64,000 nucleotides of DNA from contig CAVQMC010000027.1 of assembly GCA_963713505.1 (NCBI GenBank), positions 1 to 64,000 of the forward strand. Direction: 5' to 3'. The notes beneath the pieces are model-generated. The model was given only the letters and a program-made list of their open reading frames with translations, had not been told where the DNA came from and searched no databases. This DNA comes from CAVQMC01 sp963713505 (GTDB lineage: Bacteria; Bacteroidota; Ignavibacteria; Ignavibacteriales; Ignavibacteriaceae). Position 1 is the stretch's first letter, and every line of letters starts with the position of its first letter. Shown piece by piece: positions 1 to 8,746 of the stretch. The translations under genes and the position numbers were made by a program.

Positions 1-110
1 TTATTTTACATTCATATAATACCCGCCGGCAATGAGTTGATTTAACAAGTTTCCAGAAAGGAACATCAAAATCGTTAACATTTTTTGCAAATTAATTTCT
101 TCGAAAATTT

Positions 111-734
111 TTGATATTTCAAAAAAATCCTTATCTTTTTGATGAACATGTCGGTATAAATTTGCAATCATCTCCAAACGAATTAACACTTTTATTATCA
201 GAAGTAAGCAAAGGGAATAAAACTGTAATTAATAAAATATTCCCGATTGTTTATAATGAATTAAGAAGAATTGCCTCCCGGTATTTATACGAGGAGTACG
301 GGGAGAGAACACTTCAGACAACTGAGCTGGTTCATGAAGCATATTTAAAAATTATAGGAAGTGAAAATATTTCTCTTGAAAACAGAGCTCATTTTTTCGG
401 AATTGCTGCAAATGCGATGAGACAGCTATTAATTGACTTCGCAAGAAGAAGAAAAGCAGAAAAAAGAGGAGGTAATCTTACAAGAATATCTTTAGTTGAC
501 GGTTTAATAGTTGTTGATGAATACGATGACAAAATTCTTGAACTTGACAGCGCTTTAAACAAACTTGTAAAAATAGATGAAAGGTTGTGTAAAGTTGTTG
601 AACTTAGGTTTTTCTCCGGATTAAATGTTGATGAAACAGCAAAGGTTCTTGAGTGTTCGCCTGCAACTATAAAAAGAGAATGGAGTCTTGCAAAAGCCTG
701 GCTTTATAAAGAGTTAAAGGAAATAAATGAATAA
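111..734 (+). CDS. ECF-type RNA polymerase sigma factor (TIGR02999-like)
   Basis: An extracytoplasmic-function sigma factor of about 200 residues that would direct RNA polymerase to a small regulon. Region 2 is visible as V-Y-N-E-L-R-R-I-A, then T-T-E-L-V-H-E-A-Y-L-K and the stretch around F-F-G-I-A-A-N-A-M-R-Q-L-L. Region 4 is the C-terminal helix-turn-helix V-V-E-L-R-F-F-S-G-L-N-V-D-E-T-A-K-V-L. This matches the family usually found beside Ser/Thr kinases. It overlaps the kinase gene by 8 bases, so the two are probably translationally coupled. The start is uncertain: the frame opens with TTG at 111, and another TTG at 162 would give the more usual family N-terminus (S-S-P-N-E-L-T-L-L-L). 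No ATG lies in frame upstream of the conserved part. Confidence 0.88.
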   Translation: MIFQKNPYLFDEHVGINLQSSPNELTLLLSEVSKGNKTVINKIFPIVYNELRRIASRYLYEEYGERTLQTTELVHEAYLKIIGSENISLENRAHFFGIAANAMRQLLIDFARRRKAEKRGGNLTRISLVDGLIVVDEYDDKILELDSALNKLVKIDERLCKVVELRFFSGLNVDETAKVLECSPATIKREWSLAKAWLYKELKEINE

Positions 735-3285
735 AGAAAGTTGGGAAAAAATAAAAACAATCTTTTATGATGCAATTGATTTATTAAAAGAAGATAGAGA
801 AAAATATATAAATGAAAACTGTGATGACCCAGAATTAAAAAAAGAAATATTTTCTTTACTCAAAGCTTACGACGGTTCTGAAACATTTCTTGAATCGCCA
901 TCTGTTCCTAAAGAATTTCTGCATGAAAACAATAACCTTTTCATCGGAAAATATTTTGGCAAATACAGAATAGAAAAATTTATTGCCCGCGGCGGAATGG
1001 GCTTGGTTTTTCTGGGAGTTAGAGATGACGAAGTAAAACAATCTGCTGCGGTAAAGATTATAAATCCGGGAACTGCATCTGAAACAACTATAAAAAGATT
1101 TCAAAACGAAAGACAGACACTTGCGAATCTTAATCATCCGAATATTTCCAGACTGCTCGACGGCGGAGTTACGGATGACGGAATTCAATTTCTTATAATG
1201 GAATATATCGATGGAATTCCTATCGATAAGTACTGTGAAACAAACAATCTTACAATAGAACAAAGATTAAACTTGTTTTTGAAAGTAGCTTCCGCTGTTC
1301 AGTATGCACATAAAAATCTTGTAATTCATAGGGATTTAAAACCGACCAATATCCTTGTAACCAACAACGGTGAACCAAAACTTCTCGATTTTGGAATAGC
1401 AAAAATATTGGATCCTGAAGAAATTAATAACAATGAATTAACAAGACACGGTTTGTGGAACTTTACACCGGAATATGCAAGTCCGGAACAAGTGACTGGA
1501 AAATCTATTACAACGGCAAGTGATGTTTATGCATTAGGAATCATTTTGTACAAGCTGTTAACCGGAAATAATCCGTATAAAATAAAAAGCATTCTGCAGA
1601 AGGATATTGCAAAAATAATAGAACAATCCGAACCTCCCAAACCAAGCGATAAAATATTTACTCCTCCGGAAATGGACAGTAAAACAAGAGAGATAATTAC
1701 GGAAAAAACTCAAAAAAAATTAAAAGGAGATCTTGATAATATTGTCCTGATGGCAATAAGGAAGGAACCGGACAGGCGTTATTCTTCGGTGGAATTTTTT
1801 TCCGAGGATATTAAAAAATATCTCAACTATGAACCTGTTGCAGCTTTTCCTGATTCATTAGGCTACAGAAGTAAAAAATTTATTCAGCGTCATAAAATTG
1901 GTTTTGCAGCAACGTTATTAATTGCTTTAACATTTTTTACAGGAGTGACAGCGGTAGTCTGGCAGGCAAATGTGGCTGCTGCTGAAAGAGACAATGCAAG
2001 AGTTGAACTTAATAAGTTTGAAGAAATAAATGATTTTCTTTTAGACATGCTCGGGTCTGCTGATCCGGGAGCAGAAGGACGCGATGTAAAAGTTTATGAT
2101 CTGCTTGAAAAAGCTTCAAAGGATGTTGATGTAAAATTAAAAAATCAGCCTAAAATAAAAGCAGCAATTAAACAAACTTTGGGTTCTACATTTATCGGCC
2201 TCGGCGAATATACAAAAGCAGAATCACTTCTTGTACAATCATTAAATTTAAGCAGAGATCAGTTTGGAGAAAAAAGCAAAGAAGCTGCTAAATGTTATCA
2301 TCAGCTTGGATTGTGCTACGACTGGATCGGAAATTACGAGAAGTCTGATTCATTTTATTTAAAAGGAATAAATTTATATAAAAGCTTATCCGGGGATATT
2401 CCCTCTAAAGCCTTAGGCGATAATATGAGCGACTATGGATCTTTGTTAATTAATCTTGGAGAATACGACAGCGCCTGGACCGTATTAAATAGAGCCCTGC
2501 AAATTTATAAATTAAACCACGCGGGTAATGGTCAGAAAGCTGCAATTACTATAAATAATATTGCGGTCGATCTTCACCACAGAAACAAAGTTGATGAAGC
2601 TGAAAAATATTATCTGCAGGCAAAAAAAATACTAACGGATTTATATGGAATTTACAGACCCGAGGTTGCAAGTATTTTTAATAATCTTGCATTTATATAC
2701 TTAGATAACAATAAATATGATGCTTCTGCAAAGGCATTTCAAAAAGCTTATGAAATCAAATTAAAAGTACTCGGTAAAGATCATCCTTATGTTGGTTTGG
2801 CTTTAGTGAATATAGGTATGCTCGATTTTATAAGGAAAGAATATAAAAACGCCGAGACTTCACTTTTAAAATCAATTAATTTATTTAAAAGAACCAACGC
2901 CCTGAAAGATCCTTATTTAGCTTACGGTTATTACTGGATTGGAAGGGTTTATCTTGCAACAAATCAACTAAAAAAGGCAGAAGAAAGTTTAATAAATTCA
3001 TTAAAAATACGCGAAGAAATTTATCCGAAAAATAATATGAATATTTGGTCGGTTAGGGGAGAACTGGGAGTTTGCCTGGTTAAACAAAAAAGATATAAAG
3101 AAGCCGAAAAAATATTAATAGAATCGCTGGATTTTTTCAACAAAAAAGAAAATTATAATTACAAAAAAGTGGAAAGATATACACAATATGCTGTAATTTT
3201 ATATAAGGAAATCGGTAATAATTCAAAAGCTGATTATTATCAATCCGAGTATGATAAACTTAATTCCGAAAAATCCGGAACATAA
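727..3285 (+). CDS. Membrane Ser/Thr protein kinase with C-terminal TPR repeats
   Basis: An 852-residue Hanks-type kinase receptor. The N-terminus (1-60) is the short helical segment typical of kinases partnered with ECF sigma factors. The kinase domain spans about 78-370: glycine-rich loop A-R-G-G-M-G-L-V-F, ATP-binding Lys110, catalytic H-R-D-L-K-P-T-N (201-208) and D-F-G (221-223), with S-P-E-Q in place of APE. One transmembrane helix (about 391-413) puts the kinase in the cytoplasm and the tail outside. From about 480 to 840 there are tandem TPR units of the kinesin light-chain-like type (repeated A-E-K-Y-Y-L-Q-A / L-G-K-D-H-P patterns). The start overlaps the sigma gene. Inference: the TPR tail senses a partner and the kinase modulates the coupled sigma factor. 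All catalytic residues are intact. Confidence 0.93.
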   Translation: MNKESWEKIKTIFYDAIDLLKEDREKYINENCDDPELKKEIFSLLKAYDGSETFLESPSVPKEFLHENNNLFIGKYFGKYRIEKFIARGGMGLVFLGVRDDEVKQSAAVKIINPGTASETTIKRFQNERQTLANLNHPNISRLLDGGVTDDGIQFLIMEYIDGIPIDKYCETNNLTIEQRLNLFLKVASAVQYAHKNLVIHRDLKPTNILVTNNGEPKLLDFGIAKILDPEEINNNELTRHGLWNFTPEYASPEQVTGKSITTASDVYALGIILYKLLTGNNPYKIKSILQKDIAKIIEQSEPPKPSDKIFTPPEMDSKTREIITEKTQKKLKGDLDNIVLMAIRKEPDRRYSSVEFFSEDIKKYLNYEPVAAFPDSLGYRSKKFIQRHKIGFAATLLIALTFFTGVTAVVWQANVAAAERDNARVELNKFEEINDFLLDMLGSADPGAEGRDVKVYDLLEKASKDVDVKLKNQPKIKAAIKQTLGSTFIGLGEYTKAESLLVQSLNLSRDQFGEKSKEAAKCYHQLGLCYDWIGNYEKSDSFYLKGINLYKSLSGDIPSKALGDNMSDYGSLLINLGEYDSAWTVLNRALQIYKLNHAGNGQKAAITINNIAVDLHHRNKVDEAEKYYLQAKKILTDLYGIYRPEVASIFNNLAFIYLDNNKYDASAKAFQKAYEIKLKVLGKDHPYVGLALVNIGMLDFIRKEYKNAETSLLKSINLFKRTNALKDPYLAYGYYWIGRVYLATNQLKKAEESLINSLKIREEIYPKNNMNIWSVRGELGVCLVKQKRYKEAEKILIESLDFFNKKENYNYKKVERYTQYAVILYKEIGNNSKADYYQSEYDKLNSEKSGT

Positions 3286-3685
3286 AAAACAACCTTAGCC
3301 ATTCATTCACATCCAATTTAATAAATCCAAAAGTTTATTGGGCATACATTTGTTCAGACCGCGCTTGAACAGAACTAAATACAGGCATCCGGAATTTTTA
3401 TTTGTGGGATTTATGGAAACTGTATTTAAGCTGCTGCATTGAGTACAAATAGTTTACATAGCATTTCATTATATAGACAATCATGGTGAAAATTATGCAG
3501 ATTATGGTACATACTGCTATTTGGCTTATATTTAACAATTTCTCTCCGGAAAGCGGCAATCTCACAGCTAATTCTGCTTACTGCAAAACAGTATGCTATT
3601 AATTAGGTTATCATGCTTATTATAAGTAGCTTTAAGCAACCGGTAAAAGACCGGAATTTTATTTATTATTTTTTAGAGGTCCTTT
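3286..3685 (+). promoter_or_regulatory. 400-bp non-coding leader upstream of the RRM gene, with two small hairpins
   Basis: No convincing gene lies between the kinase and the RRM gene. Two small inverted repeats are visible: TGTTCA (3351-3356) with TGAACA (3366-3371), and CCGGT (3640-3644) with ACCGG (3650-3654). The second is followed by a T-rich run ending about 15 bases before the RRM start. A long untranslated leader is known for cold-inducible RRM genes in other bacteria. That this is an attenuator or thermosensitive leader is inference; the hairpins are short. Confidence 0.35.
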
Positions 3686-3937
3686 GTGAGCACTAAGTTA
3701 TTTGTGGGTTCTCTCCCATGGTCGGTTGACGACGAAGAGTTAAAGGAAAAATTTGAAATTCATGGTACCGTAATCTCTGCAAAAATTATTACAGACCGTG
3801 ATACGAGAAAATCTAGAGGTTTTGGATTCGTTGAAATGGAGAACTCCTCAGATGCAAAAAATGCCATTACGGCATTAAATGATTCGGAATTGAATGGAAG
3901 AAATATTGTAGTTAATGAAGCTAAAGCACGCAATTAA
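3686..3937 (+). CDS. Small single-RRM RNA-binding protein (RbpA-like)
   Basis: An 83-residue cytoplasmic protein made of one RNA recognition motif. RNP2 is L-F-V-G-S-L-P-W (residues 5-12) and RNP1 is K-S-R-G-F-G-F-V-E-M (42-51), with the aromatic residues that stack on RNA bases intact. Length and order match the glycine-tail-free RbpA-like proteins of cyanobacteria and Bacteroidota, which bind single-stranded RNA and are often cold-regulated. It starts at GTG 3686, preceded by AGAGG. It is followed directly by an intrinsic terminator, so it is probably a single-gene transcript. A truncated copy of its 5' end lies at 4906. Confidence 0.93.
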   Translation: MSTKLFVGSLPWSVDDEELKEKFEIHGTVISAKIITDRDTRKSRGFGFVEMENSSDAKNAITALNDSELNGRNIVVNEAKARN

Positions 3938-3960
3938 AAAAATATTTTTTTTGATTTCTG

Positions 3961-3988
3961 AAAAAGGCGTCTTTTTGACGCCTTTTTT
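3961..3988 (+). terminator. Rho-independent terminator of the RRM gene
   Basis: GGCGTC (3966-3971) pairs with GACGCC (3977-3982) across a five-T loop. The flanking A-run and T-run (3961-3965, 3983-3988) extend the stem and provide the U-tract, 23 bases after the RRM stop. Confidence 0.9.
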
Positions 3989-4148
3989 GTTTTAAATATC
4001 TTTCGGCGTGATATCTCTACTTATATGATTTGACAAATATTAAATACCAAACTTAAATGTGAAAATTTTGCTTCTAACCGGAATTTGATTTCGAACTGGA
4101 TATAAACAATATTACATGGTATTTTAGACTACAATATTTAAGAAATAT

Positions 4149-4904
4149 ATGGAAACAGATTTAAATCTTGCAGTATTAATTGACGGAGATAATATTCCCT
4201 CTGCTTATGTAAAAGAAATGCTGGAGGAAATTGCCAAATACGGAAATCCTACAATAAAAAGAATTTATGCGGATTGGACCAAGCCCACCCTCTCGAAATG
4301 GAAAAACGTACTTCTTGAAAATGCTATTGTTCCGATTCAGCAGTACGGATATACCATCGGAAAAAACGCAACTGATTCGGCTATGATTATTGACGCAATG
4401 GATATTTTATATTCTGAAAAAGTTAACGGCTTCTGCCTGGTCTCAAGCGACAGCGATTTTACACGTCTGGCAACAAGATTAAGGGAAGCCGGAATGAAGG
4501 TTTTCGGCCTAGGCGAAAAGAAAACTCCCGGACCTTTTATTGCCGCATGCGATAAATTCATCTACATAGAAATTCTTAAAAATAAATCCGGCGAATTCCT
4601 TGACGCCGAAGAATCCGGTGTTATTATTGATAAAACTTCTAAGAAAAGTGAAGTTGACAAAGTTACACCGGGTATAATTAAATTAATTTCATCAACTATA
4701 TCGGACCTTGCTGACGAAGACGGCTGGGCATTTTTAGGTGATGTTGGGAATCTTCTGCAGAAAAAGCAGCCTAACTTCGATTCCAGGAATTTCGGATTCC
4801 AAAAACTTACACCATTGATTAAATCTATCGGCAAATTTGAAATTGAGCAGAGAGAACATCAAAATAAAAGATTTAAACTTATCTATGTGAAGAATAAAGA
4901 ATAG
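4149..4904 (+). CDS. NYN-domain putative ribonuclease with C-terminal OST-HTH/LOTUS domain
   Basis: A 251-residue cytoplasmic protein. Residues 5-150 form a NYN (PIN-like) domain: the first acidic cluster is I-D-G-D-N-I-P (11-17), the second D76 in N-A-T-D-S-A-M-I, and the third S-S-D-S-D-F (99-104), the set expected to coordinate metal for RNA cleavage. Residues about 176-245 match the OST-HTH/LOTUS fold (D-E-D-G-W-A-F-L-G-D-V-G-N-L-L-Q-K), which in other proteins binds RNA or helicase partners. The combination is known in uncharacterised bacterial NYN proteins. The gene stands alone but lies 0.2 kb after the RRM gene. Substrate unknown; the nuclease activity is a family-based prediction. 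Confidence 0.88.
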   Translation: METDLNLAVLIDGDNIPSAYVKEMLEEIAKYGNPTIKRIYADWTKPTLSKWKNVLLENAIVPIQQYGYTIGKNATDSAMIIDAMDILYSEKVNGFCLVSSDSDFTRLATRLREAGMKVFGLGEKKTPGPFIAACDKFIYIEILKNKSGEFLDAEESGVIIDKTSKKSEVDKVTPGIIKLISSTISDLADEDGWAFLGDVGNLLQKKQPNFDSRNFGFQKLTPLIKSIGKFEIEQREHQNKRFKLIYVKNKE

Positions 4905-4905
4905 T

Positions 4906-4960
4906 GTGAGGATTAAGTTATTGGTGGGTTCTCTCCTCTGGTAGGTTGAATACGAAAAAA
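4906..4960 (+). pseudogene. Truncated, decayed copy of the RRM gene 5' end
   Basis: The bases from 4906 match the start of the RRM gene at 3686 in 42 of the first 50 positions (counted by eye), including the GTG start. The copy reads M-R-I-K-L-L-V-G-S-L-L-W and then a TAG where the functional gene has a serine codon. Similarity fades after about 55 bases and does not extend upstream of the start codon. It begins one base after the NYN stop codon, so it probably arose by a partial duplication that landed behind that gene. Confidence 0.72.
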
Positions 4961-4970
4961 TGAAAAGAAA

Positions 4971-5395
4971 ATGAGTGGAAGCGGACCTATTTTCGATTCT
5001 CCTTTTGCAATTCAATTCGGACATGATGCTTCCACACTCCCGGTTGAATTGTCTTCCCTTACCGCTTTAATAAAAAATGACGGAATATTTACATATTCCT
5101 CAACCATAAAAATTGAATTATATCTGCCTGATGAATTTATTTTAAAACAAAATTATCCTAATTCGTTCAATCCAAGTAACAGTATTCTATATGCATTGAA
5201 CAGCATGCAATTTGTCTCACTAAAGGATTATGATGTTTTGGGGAATGAAGTCGCCGTTATAGTATACAAAGTCAAACATGCTGGAAATTATAAATTAAAT
5301 TTCAATGCACCTAATCTTTCAAGCTGATTAGATTTTTACAAATTAACTGCTTGCGGTTTTGTTGAAACAAAGAAGATGATTTTGATAAAGAGATT
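4971..5395 (+). pseudogene. Remnant of a type IX-secreted cargo protein (sorting domain with nonsense codon)
   Basis: A frame of 118 codons carries P-V-E-L-S-S-L-T-A followed closely by the sorting-domain signature Q-N-Y-P-N-S-F-N-P and V-L-G-N-E-V-A. It stops at TGA 5325-5327. The same frame continues past the stop with F-Y-K-L-T-A-C-G-F-V-E-T-K-K-M-I-L-I-K, the normal end of such domains. The TGA sits where intact copies have glycine (S-S-G-x-Y), so a GGA-to-TGA change is the simplest explanation. The signal peptide and functional domains are missing, and the usual module between P-V-E-L and the sorting domain is shortened. It directly follows the RRM remnant. Confidence 0.75.
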
Positions 5396-5401
5396 AAAAA
5401 A

Positions 5402-6349
5402 CTATTGTGTATGGGGATTTTTCAAGATCACTGGTTTTAAATCGGACGGATTTAATTGAATCTCGGTTTCATATTTTAGGAATGAACCGAATATACCGAA
5501 TCCGCCTTGGATATTTGTAAAATCGGAAGCCTCTATTCTTAATGAAAAACCTTCCTGAAAGCCCACGGATGATAGAACATACGTAGCAAGGTTTCTATCA
5601 AATACCCATACAACAAACTTTGCATTAAGAATATCGCTATTGCTAAGTGAATCAGCACTTTTCAATTCTGTTAAAGCTATACTTATTGCATTCAGAGAAT
5701 AATCTACACTGTTGTTTAATGAAATTTTCGGATAAACAGGAATATTTTGATTGTTCTGTTCATTATACTGAACCGGTACTTCTTTCCGCATGTGTACCAT
5801 TGTACCGTTTACATTTTTTTGATATTCTATATAAAGAATCGGTTTATAATATAAAGGCTCTCCGTAATAATTATATAACCGCCAATTTATAGCAAATACA
5901 CCGGAGAAATTTCCGGGAGGAATTTTATTATCACCATCAAAAATAAATAATCCCGGATCAGGTGTTTGCGTTGAAGATTTAAGTACGGTCCCATCCGGTA
6001 AATCAGCTTCAATCTTAAGCTGTTTACCTTTTCCAATGTTAAAGTTTTTAAGATAATAAAACGGTATGCTGTTATTTCCGCCGGTACTAGTATCCCTGAA
6101 AAAGTAATCGTTTCCATCATAACTTAATTTTAACTGAGCACCGGAGACAAATGCAGAATCCGTATTAAAATTTTCATTATCGAAATTCCGTATTACCGTT
6201 GCATACTGAAGTGTTGTATCTCCCCTGATTATACAATTAAGTGCATACTGTTTGTTAAAATCTATAACCGGAGTTAAATTATTTTCACACGAAATAAATG
6301 AAATTGCTGTTAACAAACAGATTAATATTGCAGTTAAATAATTTTTCAT
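5402..6349 (-). CDS. DUF4249-like outer-membrane lipoprotein, TonB receptor partner
   Basis: A 315-residue protein with an N-terminal lipoprotein signal (hydrophobic stretch, then I-S-F-I-S-C, Cys about residue 21). The rest is beta-rich, with the A-L-N-C-I-I-R-G-D and early T-V-I-R-N pattern of DUF4249 proteins. These are typically encoded with a TonB-dependent receptor in Bacteroidota. Its ATG overlaps the TGA of the upstream receptor gene by four bases (ATGA), so they form an operon. A role in binding or capping the ligand of that receptor is inferred from this pairing. The ligand cannot be deduced. Confidence 0.8.
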   Translation of the reverse strand: MKNYLTAILICLLTAISFISCENNLTPVIDFNKQYALNCIIRGDTTLQYATVIRNFDNENFNTDSAFVSGAQLKLSYDGNDYFFRDTSTGGNNSIPFYYLKNFNIGKGKQLKIEADLPDGTVLKSSTQTPDPGLFIFDGDNKIPPGNFSGVFAINWRLYNYYGEPLYYKPILYIEYQKNVNGTMVHMRKEVPVQYNEQNNQNIPVYPKISLNNSVDYSLNAISIALTELKSADSLSNSDILNAKFVVWVFDRNLATYVLSSVGFQEGFSLRIEASDFTNIQGGFGIFGSFLKYETEIQLNPSDLKPVILKNPHTQ

Positions 6350-8589
6350 AGCTCCGCCTCTAAAGTTGCCGTCGGTAAAAACGGCAGCATATTTACTATC
6401 TTTCCCGTGCTTTTTTCAAAATAGAAAAAGTTTTTCCTGTCGTAAACATTTAAAGCGCTTACCTGTGCATGGAAAGTAAAATCACCAATTTTAAAAACTT
6501 TAGACAAGCTTAGATCAAGTCTGTGGTAATCCGGCAGCCTTGCAAGATTGGTTCCTGAAAAAATAATATAAGGAAGATATGATTGAAGAATTGAATTTAT
6601 ATCAAGACTATTTCCAGGCATAAACTTATCGTAATATCCGGATATTTGTGTAAACGGACGGCCTGAGTTAAATTTCCATACGGCACTTGCTGCCCATCCG
6701 TCGCCAAGATTATATTCTAAAATAAGACTTACATTATGCGGGGAATCATACCTCGGCGGATATTTAAGGCCGTTAACTTCTTTGAAGGATTTACTGTAAG
6801 CATAAGAACCTGTAAAATTTAATCTTGCAAATTTCAATCCGGCTTTAAATTCTATTCCGTATGCCTCGCCTCTTCCTTCAATAAAATCCGGATCTTCCGG
6901 AAAATATTTTTTATCATTTAAAATTGGAAGGTTATGTGTAACTTTGTAATAGCCTTCCAATTCTAAGGAGGTGTTTGAAAAAGGATGATATTCGAATCCC
7001 GAAATATATGTTAATGCTCTTTCCGGTTTAAGATATGAAGGTAAAATAAGCCAGGGATCAAAAATTGAGAGAACATCTTTTTCATCCGATAAGGTTGCCA
7101 TTTCCTGCTGATAAATTCCCCAAGCTCCTTTAAATGCAAACGATGGGTTGAACCAATACTTAACATTCAATCTTGGTTCGGCAAAAAAATCATTTGCGGT
7201 AAGCTGAATCATGTTAACCCTTGTACCGAAATCAACGCCTAGTTTAGCAAATTGCAGCAGTTTATAATTTGCATAAATATTAACATTTGTTCCTCTTTTT
7301 CCGATATTGGAAACCGCACCGTAGGTATTGGCAAGAAGAAGGTCTGTGGTAATGTCATTAAAATCAAGGCCGACATAAATCTCATCTTTATCTTCAAAAA
7401 AATAATTAAAAAAGAGTTTAAAGTTAGAATCTTTTACGTGGTTTTTCATCGGTTTAACACTGCTCTGGTTTGATACTACCTCACCGTTAAATTCACTTGT
7501 ATTTATACTGAACTTAACTATATAAGGTAAATCCGAAACGGTGAAATAATCTAAACCAAGTATATAATTATTCCAGTTATAATCGGCTGAATTAATATTA
7601 TTCCCATTAATAAAGTCTCCGCTGATAAGACCGTAAGCCGAAAGGTGAACATCTTTCCAAAAATTATCATCTGAATAATTTACTTTAAAAGCAGCATCAT
7701 AAAAATTAAGAGGTACGCTTTTGTCATTTAAATATTTTTTAAGAATAAAATTTGAAATACTTTTTCTTCCTGTTATTATAAATGAACCGTGAGAAATGGG
7801 CCCTTGTGCCATTGCTTTAGCGGAGAGAAAACTAAGCGCTGCCTTACCGGAATAATTGAACTTATTTCCGTCCCTGGTAATAAGGTTTAGTACGGAAGAA
7901 ATTCTGCCGCCGTATTTAGATTGAAAAGCGCCTTTATAAAATTCTATATTACTGATAATATCGGGATCAACAACACCGAACAAACCCATTGCATGAAAAG
8001 GACTGTAAATAGGAACATCGTTAAAAAGGATTAGATTTTGATCGCTTGAACCGCCGCGCACATAATACTTTGCAGAAATATCGCCGAAACTTTGAACTCC
8101 CGGAAGGAAATGAATTGTCCTTATAATATCGCTTTCTACGCCATGCGGAATTGCCTGAACTTCCTTCATGCTGATCCTATCCAGACTAAGATCCGTTTCG
8201 TTTTTATTTATTACTTTCTCGCCTATTTTCTCCACTTCCTGCAACTGTAAATTTGTTGGGATTAACTGAACATTCAGGCGGCGGGATTCTCCGGATTTTA
8301 AAACAACATTAATTTTTTTTGTTTTGTATCCTACATATGAATAATAAACTGTTAAAGATTTTTGGGGAGTTACGGCTGTAATAATATAATATCCGCGGGA
8401 ATTGGTGGAGGCTCCGGTCTGCAGTTCATTTATATATACATTACAAAAGGCAAGCGGTTCACCCGAAGTTGAATCGGTTACAAATCCGGTTATAATACCG
8501 TTGTTCTGTGCAAAAACATTTTGAAAAAGAGATAAGGTAATTATTACACTAAATATAATAAACCGGAATATGTATACTGGCTTAAACAT
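6346..8589 (-). CDS. TonB-dependent outer-membrane receptor with carboxypeptidase-like N-terminal domain
   Basis: A 747-residue transporter that would import a ligand across the outer membrane using TonB energy. A signal peptide (to about residue 27, ending V-F-A-Q) precedes a CarboxypepD_reg-like domain (about 30-115: G-F-V-T-D-S-T-S-G-E-P-L-A-F-C-N-V). The plug follows (about 145-235: I-P-H-G-V-E-S-D-I-I-R, Y-V-R-G-G-S-S-D-Q-N-L-I-L-F-N-D-V-P). The rest is a beta-barrel rich in alternating aromatic strands. It is first in a two-gene operon with the DUF4249 lipoprotein. No regulator or TonB/ExbBD gene is nearby. Substrate unknown. Confidence 0.92.
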   Translation of the reverse strand: MFKPVYIFRFIIFSVIITLSLFQNVFAQNNGIITGFVTDSTSGEPLAFCNVYINELQTGASTNSRGYYIITAVTPQKSLTVYYSYVGYKTKKINVVLKSGESRRLNVQLIPTNLQLQEVEKIGEKVINKNETDLSLDRISMKEVQAIPHGVESDIIRTIHFLPGVQSFGDISAKYYVRGGSSDQNLILFNDVPIYSPFHAMGLFGVVDPDIISNIEFYKGAFQSKYGGRISSVLNLITRDGNKFNYSGKAALSFLSAKAMAQGPISHGSFIITGRKSISNFILKKYLNDKSVPLNFYDAAFKVNYSDDNFWKDVHLSAYGLISGDFINGNNINSADYNWNNYILGLDYFTVSDLPYIVKFSINTSEFNGEVVSNQSSVKPMKNHVKDSNFKLFFNYFFEDKDEIYVGLDFNDITTDLLLANTYGAVSNIGKRGTNVNIYANYKLLQFAKLGVDFGTRVNMIQLTANDFFAEPRLNVKYWFNPSFAFKGAWGIYQQEMATLSDEKDVLSIFDPWLILPSYLKPERALTYISGFEYHPFSNTSLELEGYYKVTHNLPILNDKKYFPEDPDFIEGRGEAYGIEFKAGLKFARLNFTGSYAYSKSFKEVNGLKYPPRYDSPHNVSLILEYNLGDGWAASAVWKFNSGRPFTQISGYYDKFMPGNSLDINSILQSYLPYIIFSGTNLARLPDYHRLDLSLSKVFKIGDFTFHAQVSALNVYDRKNFFYFEKSTGKIVNMLPFLPTATLEAEL

Positions 8590-8746
8590 TAATCAAATAA
8601 TATTAAGTGGTCTTAGAACAAACTAAAGTAAAACCGATTACTTTTTCATAAACTTGCAAACCTAAAAGTTAAGAAACAAGTGTTCAAATTAATTTAAGTA
8701 TAAATTGTAATGAATAATTGGTACTTATAAATTTTACTATCCAATT

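Noticed and set aside
1..189. A 62-codon minus-strand frame at the left edge
   Set aside because: It overlaps the sigma-factor gene antisense and shows no recognisable domain or ribosome site.
4337..5024. Overlapping minus-strand frames across the NYN gene and the remnant region
   Set aside because: They are shadows of the plus-strand codon pattern and have no family signature.
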